In this document: piece by piece, positions 10,927 to 21,949 of the stretch
How positions within the stretch are numbered: position 1 is the first letter of the stretch
How the letters are laid out: each line of letters begins with the position of its first letter
Program-made: the position numbers and the translations under genes
Notes under the pieces: model-generated
The model's database searches: none
The model's input: the letters and a program-made list of their open reading frames with translations, nothing else
What the model was told of the DNA's origin: nothing
Source of the DNA: Tetranychus cinnabarinus
Lineage: Eukaryota > Arthropoda > Arachnida > Trombidiformes > Tetranychidae
DNA: 64,000 nucleotides
Assembly (NCBI GenBank): GCA_022266195.1
Contig: WHVY01000001.1
Coordinates: forward strand, 9,300,001 to 9,364,000
Direction: 5' to 3'

Positions 10927-12527
10927 TTATAGATCTTTAAGATTTCCTCTTTTATCCTGTTCAGCCTCAATTGCTTCGAATAGAGACTTGAAGTTTCCAG
11001 CACCAAATCCATTGTGATTTCTTCGTTGGATGATTTCGAGGAAAAGAGTCGGCCTATCTTGAACAGGCTTTGTAAAGATTTGAAGAAGATAACCTTTTTC
11101 ATCATGATCAACCAGGATGTTCAACCGTTCCAATTCATTAAGGTCTTCTTTTACTTGAATTGGACTTGATTTGAGGGCGTTTTGCAAATTAGTGTAGTAT
11201 GTTTTTGGTATGTCCAGAAATTGCATTCCTCTTTGACGAAGACTTTTGATTGCTGGTTAAAAAGAGGGAAAATATAACGATTAGTCTTGCATAATTTTAT
11301 ACCAAAACATGTTTTCAAGTGTATTATACAACTGTCTATTTGATCAATAAATTATCTTGATCGTAAGAGAATCGATTGAGTTTATCCGTGAAAAAGCTTA
11401 AGTTAATGTTTCTATTGATTGGGTAGCTTGATAATAAGTTAGATAATAATATCAAAACTATGATGAAAATGATTAGTGAAGTGATCTCTTGAAGAGCTTT
11501 AATAACTTCGTCTCAGATTTATGAACGTATCAATTTTTACCTTGAAATAATCTTCGCAGTATTATAATCATTGTAACTAAACTGAATGTTGCAACTCTCG
11601 ACTAATCTCGATAATTACCTTCAATTATATTGTCTGTGTTAAGGGCGATATGCTGAATACCGGGTCCACCATAATAATCCAGATACTCTTGAATTTGTGA
11701 TTGTTTCTTGCCCCTAGCTGGTTCATTTATGGGTAATTTGATAGTTTCTTCAGGGTTAGTCATCACTATTGATCGTAAAGCTGAATATTCAGTGTGAATT
11801 TGAGAGTCATCAACAGACCAAAAACGATGGAAGGTTAATTGCTTCTCATACATATCGGCGACCTTTTCCATGTCTGTTTCGGGTTGATTGCCAACACAAT
11901 GATCAATAAACTCAAGACCGACTGTTGGCAATTCATTAAGCAGTTGAATCTAAAAGATGCAGAAAATAAAAATTTCAGAAATACAATTATCACCAAAAAA
12001 AATATATTAGGCAGCTGTCAACTTACCTCAAGAGGCGATTTCTCGTAACCTGGTAAAAATAAACCTTTATAATTTTCTCTTTCAATTAAAGTATGTGTTA
12101 CATCACCAAATGTTTGAATTTGGGCTAATTTAACGTAGCCATTTTGATCACTCTCGGTCCAAACATCTTTAACAATAACAGCTCCTTGTGAACGGGCTCT
12201 AGCAACAATGGCTTCAATTCCTTCAACTCTTAAAGCGACATCTTTAACACCATCGCCATGAGTGACCAAATGAGAACCCATCTCTTGATTCCCTGGTTCC
12301 AGTGGAGACACAAAAACAAATATTATCTTATTCTGTTTAATTGCATGACAAGCGAGTTGTCTCGATCCCGTTTCCAATCCTTTGTAGGCTAGCGGAGTGA
12401 AGCCCATTTCAACACAATAATAGGTAGCTGCTTGTTTAGCATTGCCGACCCAGAAGACAACATGGTCGAAGTGGATGAATCGACCTGAATCACTGGTACC
12501 ATTAGAACCGTTAACGTACTGAGGCAT
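10927..12527 (-). CDS. HPD: 4-hydroxyphenylpyruvate dioxygenase
   Basis: Three exons, 12527-12027, 11949-11619 and 11252-10927, encode 385 residues. The enzyme converts 4-hydroxyphenylpyruvate to homogentisate in tyrosine catabolism. It has the two vicinal-oxygen-chelate halves. Iron ligands are visible: His184 in FIDHCVGNQ, His267 in GPGIQHIAL and Glu350 in LFLEIIQR, each one residue beyond the human positions. FHRFWSVDD and HNGFGAGNFKSLFEAIE are also family blocks. The start MPQYVNG at 12527 is preferred; an in-frame upstream ATG at 12605 would add a hydrophobic stretch without family support. The protein looks intact and catalytically competent. Confidence 0.95.
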
Positions 12528-13170
12528 TTTTAAGTTTAAAAGAAACTTGGATAAAAACAAATGAATATGGATCAAGCTTGTTTGGCTTTGATATATTTGT
12601 AACAATTCTGTTTCTATTTGATTTATATTGGTTAAGATTTATCTGAGTCATTCATAGCTCTTAATTTTTTTATCAATTATTAAGTTTTTCCTCTTCAGTC
12701 AACGTCAATTTGATCTAAAGATAAGATTAAATCTACTCAGCAACAAATAACAAAAATTCGCATTACTTTTGGTATATCAGACTAGATTCATTATCTTGAT
12801 AAGATAATTCCAAGTGGATAATCAATTTCCGTGATTAGTCCAAAGAGTTATATTTGTCCTCTTGGAATGTACTTTGATAATAGATAAGATAAAACACAAT
12901 TTAAAATGGAAATTCTAATGATCTTTCGTTTATTGGTTTGATTTCAAGTGAGGATAAATAGATCTTAGTTTATGAAAAAAATGGTGAAAGGTTGTTTAAG
13001 CAAGAGAGTTGGTGTTGCTGGTTTGAAACATATGGACTAAATTATTAGATGAATCATTTGGTGATGATGTTTTATGACGGAAAATACAATGCTGAAAATT
13101 TCGCGGAGAATTTCATTGTTGATTTTCTTTTCCTGATGGCTAGTGATAAATTGAGGTCCATATTTTGAAT
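12528..13170. other. Intergenic between HPD and UAP56
   Basis: Holds the HPD upstream region and the 3' UTR of the UAP56 gene. No other feature recognised. Confidence 0.45.
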
Positions 13171-15406
13171 TTATCGTCCTTCAACTGTAAAATAATAATA
13201 AAAAAAGGTTAAGTAAATGGACGAAAACTCAACAAGTGTTGTCGAATACTAAAAAAAATACGTACTGTAACTTGAAATATCAATTTCTTCCGGTAATTCA
13301 GGTATGTTCACATCGAAACGATCTTGAACTTCGTTTAATACTTTGGCATCAGTCTCATCGCTAACAAAAGTAATAGCGAGACCTTTGGTTCCAAATCTAC
13401 CAGCACGAGCTACTCGATGGAGGTAGGTATCACTGTCTTCGGGCATGTCATAGTTGAAGACAATATTGACTCTCTCAATATCCATACCTCGACCAAAAAG
13501 GTTAGTCGCGACCAAGATACGCTTATGAAAATCTTTAAACTGTTGATAACGTGATAATCTGGAAAACAAATACAAAAAATTGTAAAATCGAAGTGGCAAT
13601 TGATAAGATTAATGCGAGATTAATAAGAAACTATCAAACGAACCTCTCTTCTTGAGTCATAGCTCTGTGGATAGCAATGGCTGGAAAATTTTGTTCAACT
13701 GATAATTGCGCCAAAGCAATACATCTCTGGACACTCTTCACAAAAATAACTACCTAAAAATAGAAATGAATGTTAGACTATGCGTTTTAATGAATTTGTA
13801 ATGAATTTTAGAAACGAACTTGATTGAATTCGAGAACATCCAAAAGTTCAAACAGCTTTCTGTTTTTCTCGGTATCCTTAAGTTTGACGTAGTATTGTTG
13901 TAAACCATGCAATGTAAGTTTAGCTTCATCATCGACGTATACTTCGAGAGGCTATAATGAAAAAGAAATTAGTAGATCCACCAAAGAATACGATGGTTAA
14001 ATATAAAAAAACGAGATTTAAATACGTGTATTGAATGTGGCCAATAAAGTATAAATTATCGTCGCACGCATGTAAATGTAAGTTGGACAATGTCAACCAA
14101 AACAAGCCATCACCATCATTAAACATCAACTAAAAATTTGGTTTACAACTAAATGAACAAATATATTTAGTTGCAACTGTTGTTCCCACTGAGACTAGAA
14201 TTCTCGGATTGTTCTCACTGACTATTATGACACTAGGATCAAAAACACCAGCGAATGTTGGTGATGAATGGTCCAAACAAAAAAACTAAAAACCTCGATA
14301 ATCATCGGTGCGATCGAGATGGTACCGTAAGCAATTGATGATGGCATTGATGATGGTTATAGTATAAGGTCATTGCAATTGTGAATTGAACCATGATAGA
14401 TAAAATGCTTACGTCTTGCATGAATTTTTTGCAAACTGGTCTAATTTCTTTGGACAGTGTTGCACTGAACATCATGACTTGTTTTTCGTGAGGTGTAGCT
14501 TTGAATATTTCTTGAACATCTTTCCTCATGTCTGAAAGAATGAAAATGTAAGATTAATAAATTTCCAATGTAAAGAGCAAATGAGATACGCACCCAGCTG
14601 TTCAAGCATTTTATCACATTCATCTAAAATGAAATGTTTGAGATGCTTGAGATTCAATTTCTTAGATCTAACCAAAGCTAAAATACGCCCGGGAGTTCCG
14701 ACAACGATGTGGGGTGTGTTGTTTTTAAGCGTCTTCTCGTCACTGGAAATATTCATCCCACCAAAGAAAACCGACACCTTGATGTTTGGCATGTACTTGG
14801 AAAACCGCTCGTATTCCTTGGAGATCTGGAAGGCCAATTCACGAGTGTGACACATGACCAAAACTGAAACCTTTAAGTAAATGAGAAAAATAAAAAAGAT
14901 CGTTAGTTTATAAAAGTCTAAATAGGAGTATTAAATGAACCTACCTGTCCATCTACAGGATCTAATTGTTGTAAGGTAGCCAGTACGAAGACAGCGGTTT
15001 TACCCATACCAGACTTTGCTTGACACAGGATATCCATTCCGAGGATTGCTTGGGGTATACATTCATGTTGTACTTCACTATTGATGAGAGGGTAAACCAG
15101 GAATGACATATCTCCAACCGAAAGGTATTTTTTATATAAACAAGACTACTTAAAACAAGTAGTATGGTAGCAGTGGAATAGTCTCACAAACCTTGGATGT
15201 TCAAACCCACAATCTATGATAGCTCGAAGGAGCTCAGGTTTGAGTAGGAAATCGCGGAATCCAGATGAATGGATGGATACGTAACCACCTTTCTTTGGCT
15301 CCACAGCATTGTTACTGGTCTGTAAGTTATTGTTGTCCACCACAACTCCACTGGTTTGTTCCTCTTCTTCTTCATAATCCAATAACTCATTCTCGTTTTC
15401 TGCCAT
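13171..15406 (-). CDS. DDX39B: DEAD-box mRNA-export helicase UAP56/DDX39
   Basis: Eight exons (15406-15192, 15077-14945, 14870-14594, 14531-14413, 13951-13820, 13753-13644, 13558-13266, 13184-13171) give 430 residues, near the family length of 428. The TREX-complex helicase acts in spliceosome assembly and mRNA export. Motifs in order: Walker A AKSGMGKT, TRELAFQ, TPGR, the DECD box that marks the UAP56 subfamily, SAT, and HRVARAGR. The N-terminus has the acidic MAENENELLDYEEE block, and the last 14-nt exon supplies the terminal IEGR. The GMT-type turn before motif V reads AIHRAMTQEER rather than the usual HRGM. The longest intron (14412-13952) has no recognisable exon. The start is placed at the acidic MAEN, not two codons upstream. 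Confidence 0.95.
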
Positions 15407-15641
15407 TTTCAAAAAGATTTGGTTAACTTCAACTTAAAACACAATTATACTAATTGACTTAATAATGTCGATGAAAAAATAATTATTAATCACTCAGGAC
15501 AAACAAAGACACGCTTCTTTCAACTCGCTCGCACAAAAAACCAATAATTCTAATAAAAGCGGATCCGGAACCTACAAAATCCCCCCTTTCTTCTTACAAA
15601 GCATCTATGGATAGCTCTTTGCTCCACCCAGAATTTTCCAT

Positions 15642-16237
15642 TTGGATGTCAGTCCGCCATCTGTGGTAAGAGATTTGAATTTGAATTGGTCTTCGTTTGA
15701 AAATTATGAGAAGATAATTAATAAAGTCGTTATCTTAATTAACTACTTGGCAATTATTTATTACCAAAAGTGCTTCTCTTTATTAATTATTTTCATTATA
15801 ATTCGATTATTAACAACGATCTTCTCAATCCTGACCTATCAATTTTACATCAAAATAATTGTTAATTTGAAAGATTTAGACTTGGTTTGTCACATTATTT
15901 ATTTTGACATCGCACTCTTATTTGGTAATTTGGCATTTGGTAAATTTCAATGAAAACCTTCGCCTAACTTTTCACTCCAAAAAATCAGGCAATGTATTAT
16001 CTTTTAAAATTATATGGGAATCAAATCAAAACTACATTATCGGAGCTCGAATGCGATAATTTAAAGTCAGAAATTTTCATGAAATTATATATTCAAATGT
16101 CAATAAATATTGATGTAAAATCTTATTTAATGAGACTAACTCATGCAATGTTCAAAAACAATCAATTGAAAATTCATTATGGTATTTCCATAAACCAAAA
16201 GAACACGAATATTTTGACTTGGCATGAACTTAATTGA
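15642..16237 (+). CDS. Possible two-exon gene of unknown identity
   Basis: Weak candidate. An ATG at 15642 gives MDVSPPSV, followed exactly by a GTAAGA donor at 15666. A matching acceptor (AAATCAG) lies just before 15989, and the two sides join in phase 0 into a frame that stays open to a TGA at 16237, about 90 residues in all. The second exon contains LSELECDNLKSEIFMKLYIQ and ends NTNILTWHELN. I do not recognise the protein, and its Asn/Lys/Ile-rich composition could be a by-product of AT-rich DNA. The alternative is that 15642-15665 is a leader exon or nothing at all. It lies head-to-head with the UAP56 gene, 235 bp apart. Confidence 0.25.
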
Positions 16238-16653
16238 GTGCAGTTAAACAACTGGAAGGGACTTTTGGCCTTCGTTTAATCATTTATTCGACTAATCATG
16301 TTTTACAAGTCCAATTGGAGTGTCAAATATGTTACAACGTTGATAAAGAGATTGATTAGTAATCAGACAAGGATTGTGGGTTTGTTTGATGTAATTCAAG
16401 ATAATTTTTAAATTGAGCTCTTATAGATCTTTTATCATCATTTAACGAAGGTTTAACAGAAATCAATAACGAGATTCTCATTATGAGATTTGAATTGATT
16501 ATCATGATAAGTTGCCATGGTTTTTACATTCGGTCTCTCTCGGCTCCATCTATTGGGATAAATTTGACTTTGGAACTATTCGACTTTGAAAATAAAATTG
16601 ATTTCCAACTGTAATCAAATCAATTATTTTCTTTGTTGTCTGTTATACTAATC
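16238..16653. other. Intergenic, upstream of PEBP
   Basis: AT-rich, with no distinct element recognised; it must include the PEBP promoter. Confidence 0.4.
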
Positions 16654-18345
16654 ATGTTAGCATCTAGAATATCAAAGGTACTTGTTCAACCATTATTAAA
16701 GACTACATTGGCTCCTCTGAATATATCTGCCAAGTGCCTTCATCAAATGTAAGTAATTAACAGACATAAACGTGATCCACTTTGAATAATTGCTCTTCCT
16801 ATAAGCGAAGTAAGTTACAGTTAAAAATTCCCCAATACCCCATGAATTCAGAAAGTTTCGATAGTCGAATACTTTTCTTCTTGAACTTTAGTTTCGCTTA
16901 TTTGCTACGTTAAATTAATTCTCTTTCTTCCTTTCCTTAATCACGCTCATTTTGATAACCTCGATGAACCCTATTCTGCCTATCAAGTTGATAAATTGCC
17001 TTTTTACAAAGAGTAAACAACTAATCTTGCTGTTGCATGGTTACAGTTTCAAAGTAATCTAATCAAATTCAAATTAATGAAAGGAATAATATGGTTCTTT
17101 CGATTTGCATTTGTATCGGCAGATTATATCGGACTGTATTTAAGTATCATAAATAGGGTAGATAAATATCATGGCCTTAAATTGAGCTATCTATTTTAAG
17201 TGTTAGCAAAATTCAGTTGATTCATAATCCTTGATAAGATGACAAGAAGATCAACATTTCCAATGATGACGATCTTCTTGTCATTACCTGTAATTTTAGC
17301 TCACTCGTCGTCTCTGCCTGTCTCTCCTTTATTCTCTTTGTTTCACTATATCCATTCTCATACTTCTCTTCTCCATATTCACTCGTTTTCTGTTTTCAAG
17401 GTACTTTCTTGTTTATTTGTCTCTCTTTTATTTAAACAATTTAAACAAACGTTTTTACAAATTGCTAATCTAATTCATCGTTTTTTATTTCAATAATTCA
17501 CAGAAGTTTACATAATATTGCCAGAAAAAACATGGACACTCAAGGAGTCGTCCCTGATGTCATTGATTCCATACCAACTCATACTGTTGAGGTATTACAA
17601 TGTTTTCTTTTAGTTTCTTGAGACTTCAATTGTTCCTCTTTTTTATTTGACGCTTTTATAAACCCTATCAAGGCTTTTTTCTTCAAATCCTTCCCATTTA
17701 AACTGTGTCATTATCAAATATCGTTCTTTTTTGATTCATGTTAATGTTTATTGTTATTTCATCATTGGCCATTTCTTAGGTTAAATACCCAAGCGGTGCT
17801 GAAGTTAAATTTGGAAATGAATTGACCCCAACTGTTGTCAAAGATGTCCCTACCCATATTTCTTGGCCTTCTGAAGAAGGTAAGTTGTCTTTGAAATTTC
17901 TATTGATGAAATTTTTTTCATTCAATTGATTTTAATAAACTGTTCAATTTTTCTATCCTTAGGAGCACTCTACACTCTATGTATGACTGACCCAGACGCT
18001 CCGAGTCGTCAAAATCCCAAGTACCGTGAATGGCATCATTGGCTTGTAGTCAATATACCTGACAATGATGTTGGTAAAGGGAAGACTATCTCGGAATATG
18101 TTGGTAGTGGTCCACCAAAAGGAACAGGACTTCATCGTTATGTTTTTCTTGTATATAAGCAGCCCGGTCAATTGAGCCCAGATGAAAAGTTCAGGAGCAA
18201 TCGCTGTGGTGAAGGTAGAGAATGCTTCAAGATTCGTGAATTCGCCAAAAAGTATAAGCTTGGAGTTCCTATTGCTGGTAATTTCTATGTTGCACAATGG
18301 GATGACTATGTACCCAAATTATACCAACAGCTTTCTGGTGATTAA
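16654..18345 (+). CDS. Phosphatidylethanolamine-binding protein (PEBP/RKIP family)
   Basis: Four exons, 16654-16748, 17504-17591, 17780-17879 and 17963-18345, encode 221 residues. The core carries the ligand-pocket motifs of the family: LYTLCMTDPDAPSRQNPKYR (DPDxP) and GTGLHRYVFLVYKQPG (GxHR). PEBPs bind anionic phospholipid head groups and in animals can inhibit kinases such as Raf. The first exon adds about 40 residues that are Arg/Lys/Ser-rich and lack acids (MLASRISKVLVQPLLKTT), which looks like a mitochondrial presequence. An internal ATG in exon 2 (MDTQGVVPD) would give the usual ~186-aa cytosolic form. A frame at 17239-17400 in intron 1, ending on a donor, may be an alternative leader exon. 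Confidence 0.93.
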
Positions 18346-18902
18346 TTCATTAGTTCCACATGCATCTTTGATCATCATCCTGCTCAAACTCACCTTTTGT
18401 CCCTGGTTTTGATTCAATATCAATACCATTTTTACACTTTAAATCAATGCAAAGCTTGAGTTTGTCAATACCTAGAGATTCGAATTCTATGATAAATTAT
18501 GTTAAAACACAGAGACCTTGCTCCTTCCATCTCTTTTCTTTCGTTGCTAAAATATCTATTTTGCAGAAAAAGCTAGTATATCTCTTTTATGATGATCAAA
18601 GACTGATTTACTAGCACAAGTGATAATAAATAAATTACTGTTTAAATGGTTTAAAAAATCCTGTCTCCACGTTTTTTAGTTTCATGTGATCACTGATCAC
18701 TTACAGAATGAAAGTAGTCTAGAGAAAGGATTATCTTTTAAATGATTAGAAATTTATTGATAAGAATCATTTAGCATAAAAGAGTTAAGATTTTAAGGGT
18801 TCAAAAGCAAAAGTAATTCTTGTGATATTGGCATTTCTTAAAAAGGATACATGAGAATGGCTGATGAGTATTCACTGAGCACAATAGAGACTCTCCTGAT
18901 GC
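18346..18902. other. PEBP 3' UTR and intergenic
   Basis: Contains a poly(A) signal AATAAA near 18625-18635 for the PEBP transcript. Nothing else recognised before the minus-strand small gene at 18903. Confidence 0.45.
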
Positions 18903-19082
18903 TTAAGATGCTGGAACACTTTCCATGGTTGTTTTGTTTTCCAAACCATTTTCATCGGTCCTGCATTTATCCTGGCCATTACTAATGACGGACTTTCCAG
19001 CTTCTTCTGCCAAAATGATCTTGTCCACTGCATCACTGATGATATTTTTGACTGTCTCAGAGATAAGCGAAGATTGATCCAT
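18903..19082 (-). CDS. Small protein with a PKA RII-binding-like amphipathic helix (candidate)
   Basis: A 59-codon frame from an ATG at 19082 to TAA at 18903. Residues about 5-25 read SLISETVKNIISDAVDKIIL, an amphipathic helix. VKNIISDAVDKI fits the RII-docking pattern of A-kinase anchoring proteins (hydrophobics spaced 1-4-5-8-9-12), and resembles the IVDAV core of classical anchoring helices. The C-terminal part is polar. Upstream on the same strand there is an acceptor-like CCAG just 5' of the frame and a GTGAGT donor near 19240, so a purine-rich leader exon is possible. No database-level family is recognised; the function is inferred only from the helix pattern. It may also be a chance frame. 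Confidence 0.4.
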   Translation of the reverse strand: MDQSSLISETVKNIISDAVDKIILAEEAGKSVISNGQDKCRTDENGLENKTTMESVPAS

Positions 19083-20287
19083 TTTTTCTTGGAATTGCCG
19101 GAAAGAATCACTTGTTTCACAGAAAAATTTAAAGACTGGACAACAAAGGAAACGGATAAGGGTTGAAAATACTGTTTCTGAGAATGATGATGATAAATGA
19201 TGAGGAATCACACAAAGGATACAAGACAAAAAGAACTTATACTCACGACCGGTGATGAGTCAAGTCAATGCTCCAAACTTCTCCTTCCTTTTTCTGTCTC
19301 TCTTCTCATTTTTTCATCTTTCTCAATAATTTTTCTTTCTCCTTGTCTGTCTTTTTCTTTCCCCTCAAAAATCTTCCATTCATTGCCCCTTAAATCTTTG
19401 CTTCTCTTCTTCATCTTCTTCATCTTCCCAATCTTTTCCCCTTTTTTCTCCATCTTTTTTGTTCGTTAGTTTTTCCTTTGAGAAAATCCTCTAAATCTTA
19501 CCTTTTTTTCTTCACCTAACTGCTCTCACCATCAAAACACAGCAAATCGATACACAATTGCACAAATCAGCTGTCAAATCATCACCAGCTAATCATTTCC
19601 AACATTTGACGCACTAATCACCTCAATCGAACTTTATTTCCATTGGATGTTTCAAATGTTTCATTATTTTTTCCCATTTTTGCACCAATCCTGTTTTCCA
19701 GTAGTCAAGGTGAATAACAAAAATGCAGATACTTTCGATGTTACCAAAATGTGCGAGTTGCCCACCAAGTTGCCAATATTCAGAATTAGATTAAAATCTA
19801 TCGACTCATTTAATTTAAAATCAATTCATATGATAAAAAAATCTCTAAAAAGTCAAGAGTAACACTAAATAAGGGGAAAAATTAAGAGTAATTTGTTTTC
19901 TTGTTTACATCAAGATTGTGAGGGTTTGTAAGCAATGAAGTAATCAATTAAAAAACTCATCATCCTGACAAGTATGATTTTAGTTATGAACGTCTGAAAA
20001 TACTTACGTAATTTACAAGAAAAAATCATGAATTATTTGTTAGCTTGGTGAAAATTTCTAGTTATTTTGACAAACTATTGAATTTTTTTTCAAGCTACCA
20101 CTCAAATAAATAAAATCACGTTGATCATTATTTCTGCAATACTTGAAGCAATCCTTTATTTAAACACCTTGCAGTTATTATGATGAGAGGGACAAAAATG
20201 AATCTTTTCATGTTTTCCACAATTATTTTAATAATATATAGAGTTGATATTAATTTTAATCAGATGACTTGGGATAAAATTTAAAGG
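19083..20287. other. Intergenic with a pyrimidine-rich tract
   Basis: The plus strand from about 19275 to 19470 is a near-continuous C/T tract, which on the minus strand reads as a Lys/Glu-rich frame. I consider it leader or low-complexity DNA rather than coding. The rest has no recognised feature. Confidence 0.45.
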
Positions 20288-20294
20288 TATATAA
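20288..20294 (+). promoter_or_regulatory. TATA box of the small secreted protein gene
   Basis: TATATAA at 20288-20294, followed about 26 bp downstream by a TCAGAG initiator-like site (A at 20314), a standard arthropod core-promoter spacing. It sits 135 bp upstream of the ATG at 20429, which leaves a leader of about 115 nt. A TATA-containing promoter suits a strongly or conditionally expressed gene. Confidence 0.6.
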
Positions 20295-20428
20295 ACATTG
20301 ATGTTCATCAATCAGAGCCAGTTATTCACTAATAGTCTTGTCTCGAGTTACATCATCCAGTTATTTCATCGCTCTTCTCGCATTTTAATTTGGTCAGTGG
20401 TTATATTAGACCAAATACATAAATTACA

Positions 20429-20665
20429 ATGTTCAACAAAAGTTTCCTCATTGTTTTAATCATCTCTGTGGCTCTGCTAACCAGTGGAATCGATGCTAAT
20501 CCTATGCGTACAAGTGTATCAAAAGCTTGCTCATCAAGCAGTTCAGAGGGTACAACCCTTAGAGTTTGTATAACAACCCGGTCGGAAAACGGCCAAGTGG
20601 TCCAGAAAACACGATGTGAATCTTTCAATGATGGACCGGAGGATTGCAAAGAAATACAAGATTGA
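20429..20665 (+). CDS. Small secreted four-cysteine protein, family unknown
   Basis: A 78-residue frame. The first ~23 residues (MFNKSFLIVLIISVALLTSG and a cleavable IDA-N site) form a clear signal peptide. The mature part of about 55 residues has four Cys in the pattern KAC...RVC...TRC...EDC, suggesting two disulfides, and a Ser-rich patch. It is intronless, has a TATA promoter 135 bp upstream and an AATAAA signal at 20739, which together make it a believable gene. No family is recognised; in a plant-feeding mite it could be a salivary or gut-secreted peptide, but that is speculation. Confidence 0.7.
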   Translation: MFNKSFLIVLIISVALLTSGIDANPMRTSVSKACSSSSSEGTTLRVCITTRSENGQVVQKTRCESFNDGPEDCKEIQD

Positions 20666-20745
20666 TTCTTTGATTTTCTGTTCAAAAGATTGTCTAAAAA
20701 TTGTTGGTTCAATTTCAATTGTTTATCATTTTAAATCAAATAAAA

Positions 20746-21368
20746 ATTTGGATTGAGTTACAAGCTTCAATTCAATGTTTTTTTCTTGAATTTTTTTCAA
20801 ATTTATTCGGAATTTTGCACTTGATATCGACGAAAGGTGAATGATTGAAAGCCTGGATCATATAGCAATCATAATTTCAAGATTAGAGATGAGTTTTTGT
20901 AATGAGATGGGTTATCAAAATATTAATCATATCATGATAGTCCAAAAGTGTCAATATTACGAAGGTTTTGGTGAAAATTTGCAACATAAGTTATTTATTT
21001 TATACCTTTTCCTGTAAATTGTGAGTGCTTTTCATGAGTAAAGTTATTAAATTGATATTGTCGATACAAATATAATTTGTTTGATAAAATTAATAGTTAG
21101 TCTTGCACTTGTCAAGGGTTCTCATTATTTTCAGCCCAGATGTGATGTTTGTTTACTAATGACTGAATAAACTTGAACGAATTCTGATCTCTCATACATC
21201 CACAGAGTAATTACAATCTACTTGAAGTAAATAAAATTTACATATCAGGCCAGAAAAGTGTTTGAATAACACCAGGAAGTTAGCTTTTAATGGGTATATT
21301 GGATGTGAATCGATGTATATCACCTTATCTGATAAGACTCGAAAACTGGAAAGAAATAGTGAAGAAAA
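20746..21368. other. Intergenic between two secreted-protein genes
   Basis: AT-rich, no exon recognised. It includes the upstream region of the Pro-rich secreted protein. Confidence 0.4.
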
Positions 21369-21908
21369 TTGATCATGATTAATGTTAAATTCATTTTTAT
21401 TATAGTGCTAACTTTTACATGGACATTTCCATCTAATTTTGAAATCCTAACAGATAGTATTTCCAATGTTAAACCAAATTGTTCAACCGGAGAATGCAAA
21501 GAAAATAGTGATCAAAGAAATTTAACTGACTCTTCCATGGATAAAGGTTTAACTCGAAATAAGCGAGTCTGCGGATCTTTATGGTGTGGTGGCTGTGGTC
21601 GGTCAAATCAACCAAGAAGACGAAGACCAAGGCCAGTAGTGTACCGGCCAGTCAGATACTACCAGCCTCAACAATATCAACAAGCAGCCAGTTCGTTTAC
21701 GTTACCACCGTTCCTAAGATTGCCAGCTCTGCCAGCCTTACCCAAAATACCAGCTTTGCCGTCTTTCCCTTCTTTACCGAGTCTACCTCGTTTACCAGCA
21801 ATACCACAAATTCCTCCTCCTGAGTTACCAGATTTTCCTCGTTTTCCAAGAATACCACCGCTACCAGCTTTACCAAGATTACCCGCTGCCCCCGCTGCTC
21901 CTGGTTAA
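21369..21908 (+). CDS. Secreted protein with Leu-Pro repeat tail
   Basis: A 179-residue intronless frame. Residues 1-22 form a signal peptide (MIMINVKFIFIIVLTFTWTF). A polar, Asn/Ser-rich propeptide-like section follows, then a dibasic site RNKR at about residue 65 that fits furin-type processing, a small Cys cluster (VCGSLWCGGCGR), an Arg-rich stretch and a Tyr/Gln stretch. From about residue 112 there is a degenerate repeat of three-residue LPx units with Ala, Phe, Ser and Arg fill (LPALPALPKIPALPSFPSLP). AATAAA follows at 21944. The family is not recognised. Secreted low-complexity structural roles (cuticle, egg, silk or glue) are possible; none is shown. Confidence 0.72.
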   Translation: MIMINVKFIFIIVLTFTWTFPSNFEILTDSISNVKPNCSTGECKENSDQRNLTDSSMDKGLTRNKRVCGSLWCGGCGRSNQPRRRRPRPVVYRPVRYYQPQQYQQAASSFTLPPFLRLPALPALPKIPALPSFPSLPSLPRLPAIPQIPPPELPDFPRFPRIPPLPALPRLPAAPAAPG

Positions 21909-21949
21909 TTCAAAAGAAATCAAGCAACTGACAATTGATTGTGAATAAA

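Noticed and set aside
17239..17496. Signal-peptide-like frame in PEBP intron 1 as an independent secreted protein
   Set aside because: It is a C/T-rich stretch giving a hydrophobic and Ser-rich peptide, lies inside an intron, and joins the next exon out of frame. Kept only as a possible leader exon.
19265..19453. Lys/Glu-rich minus-strand frame
   Set aside because: It is the complement of a C/T tract typical of leaders here; composition alone explains it.
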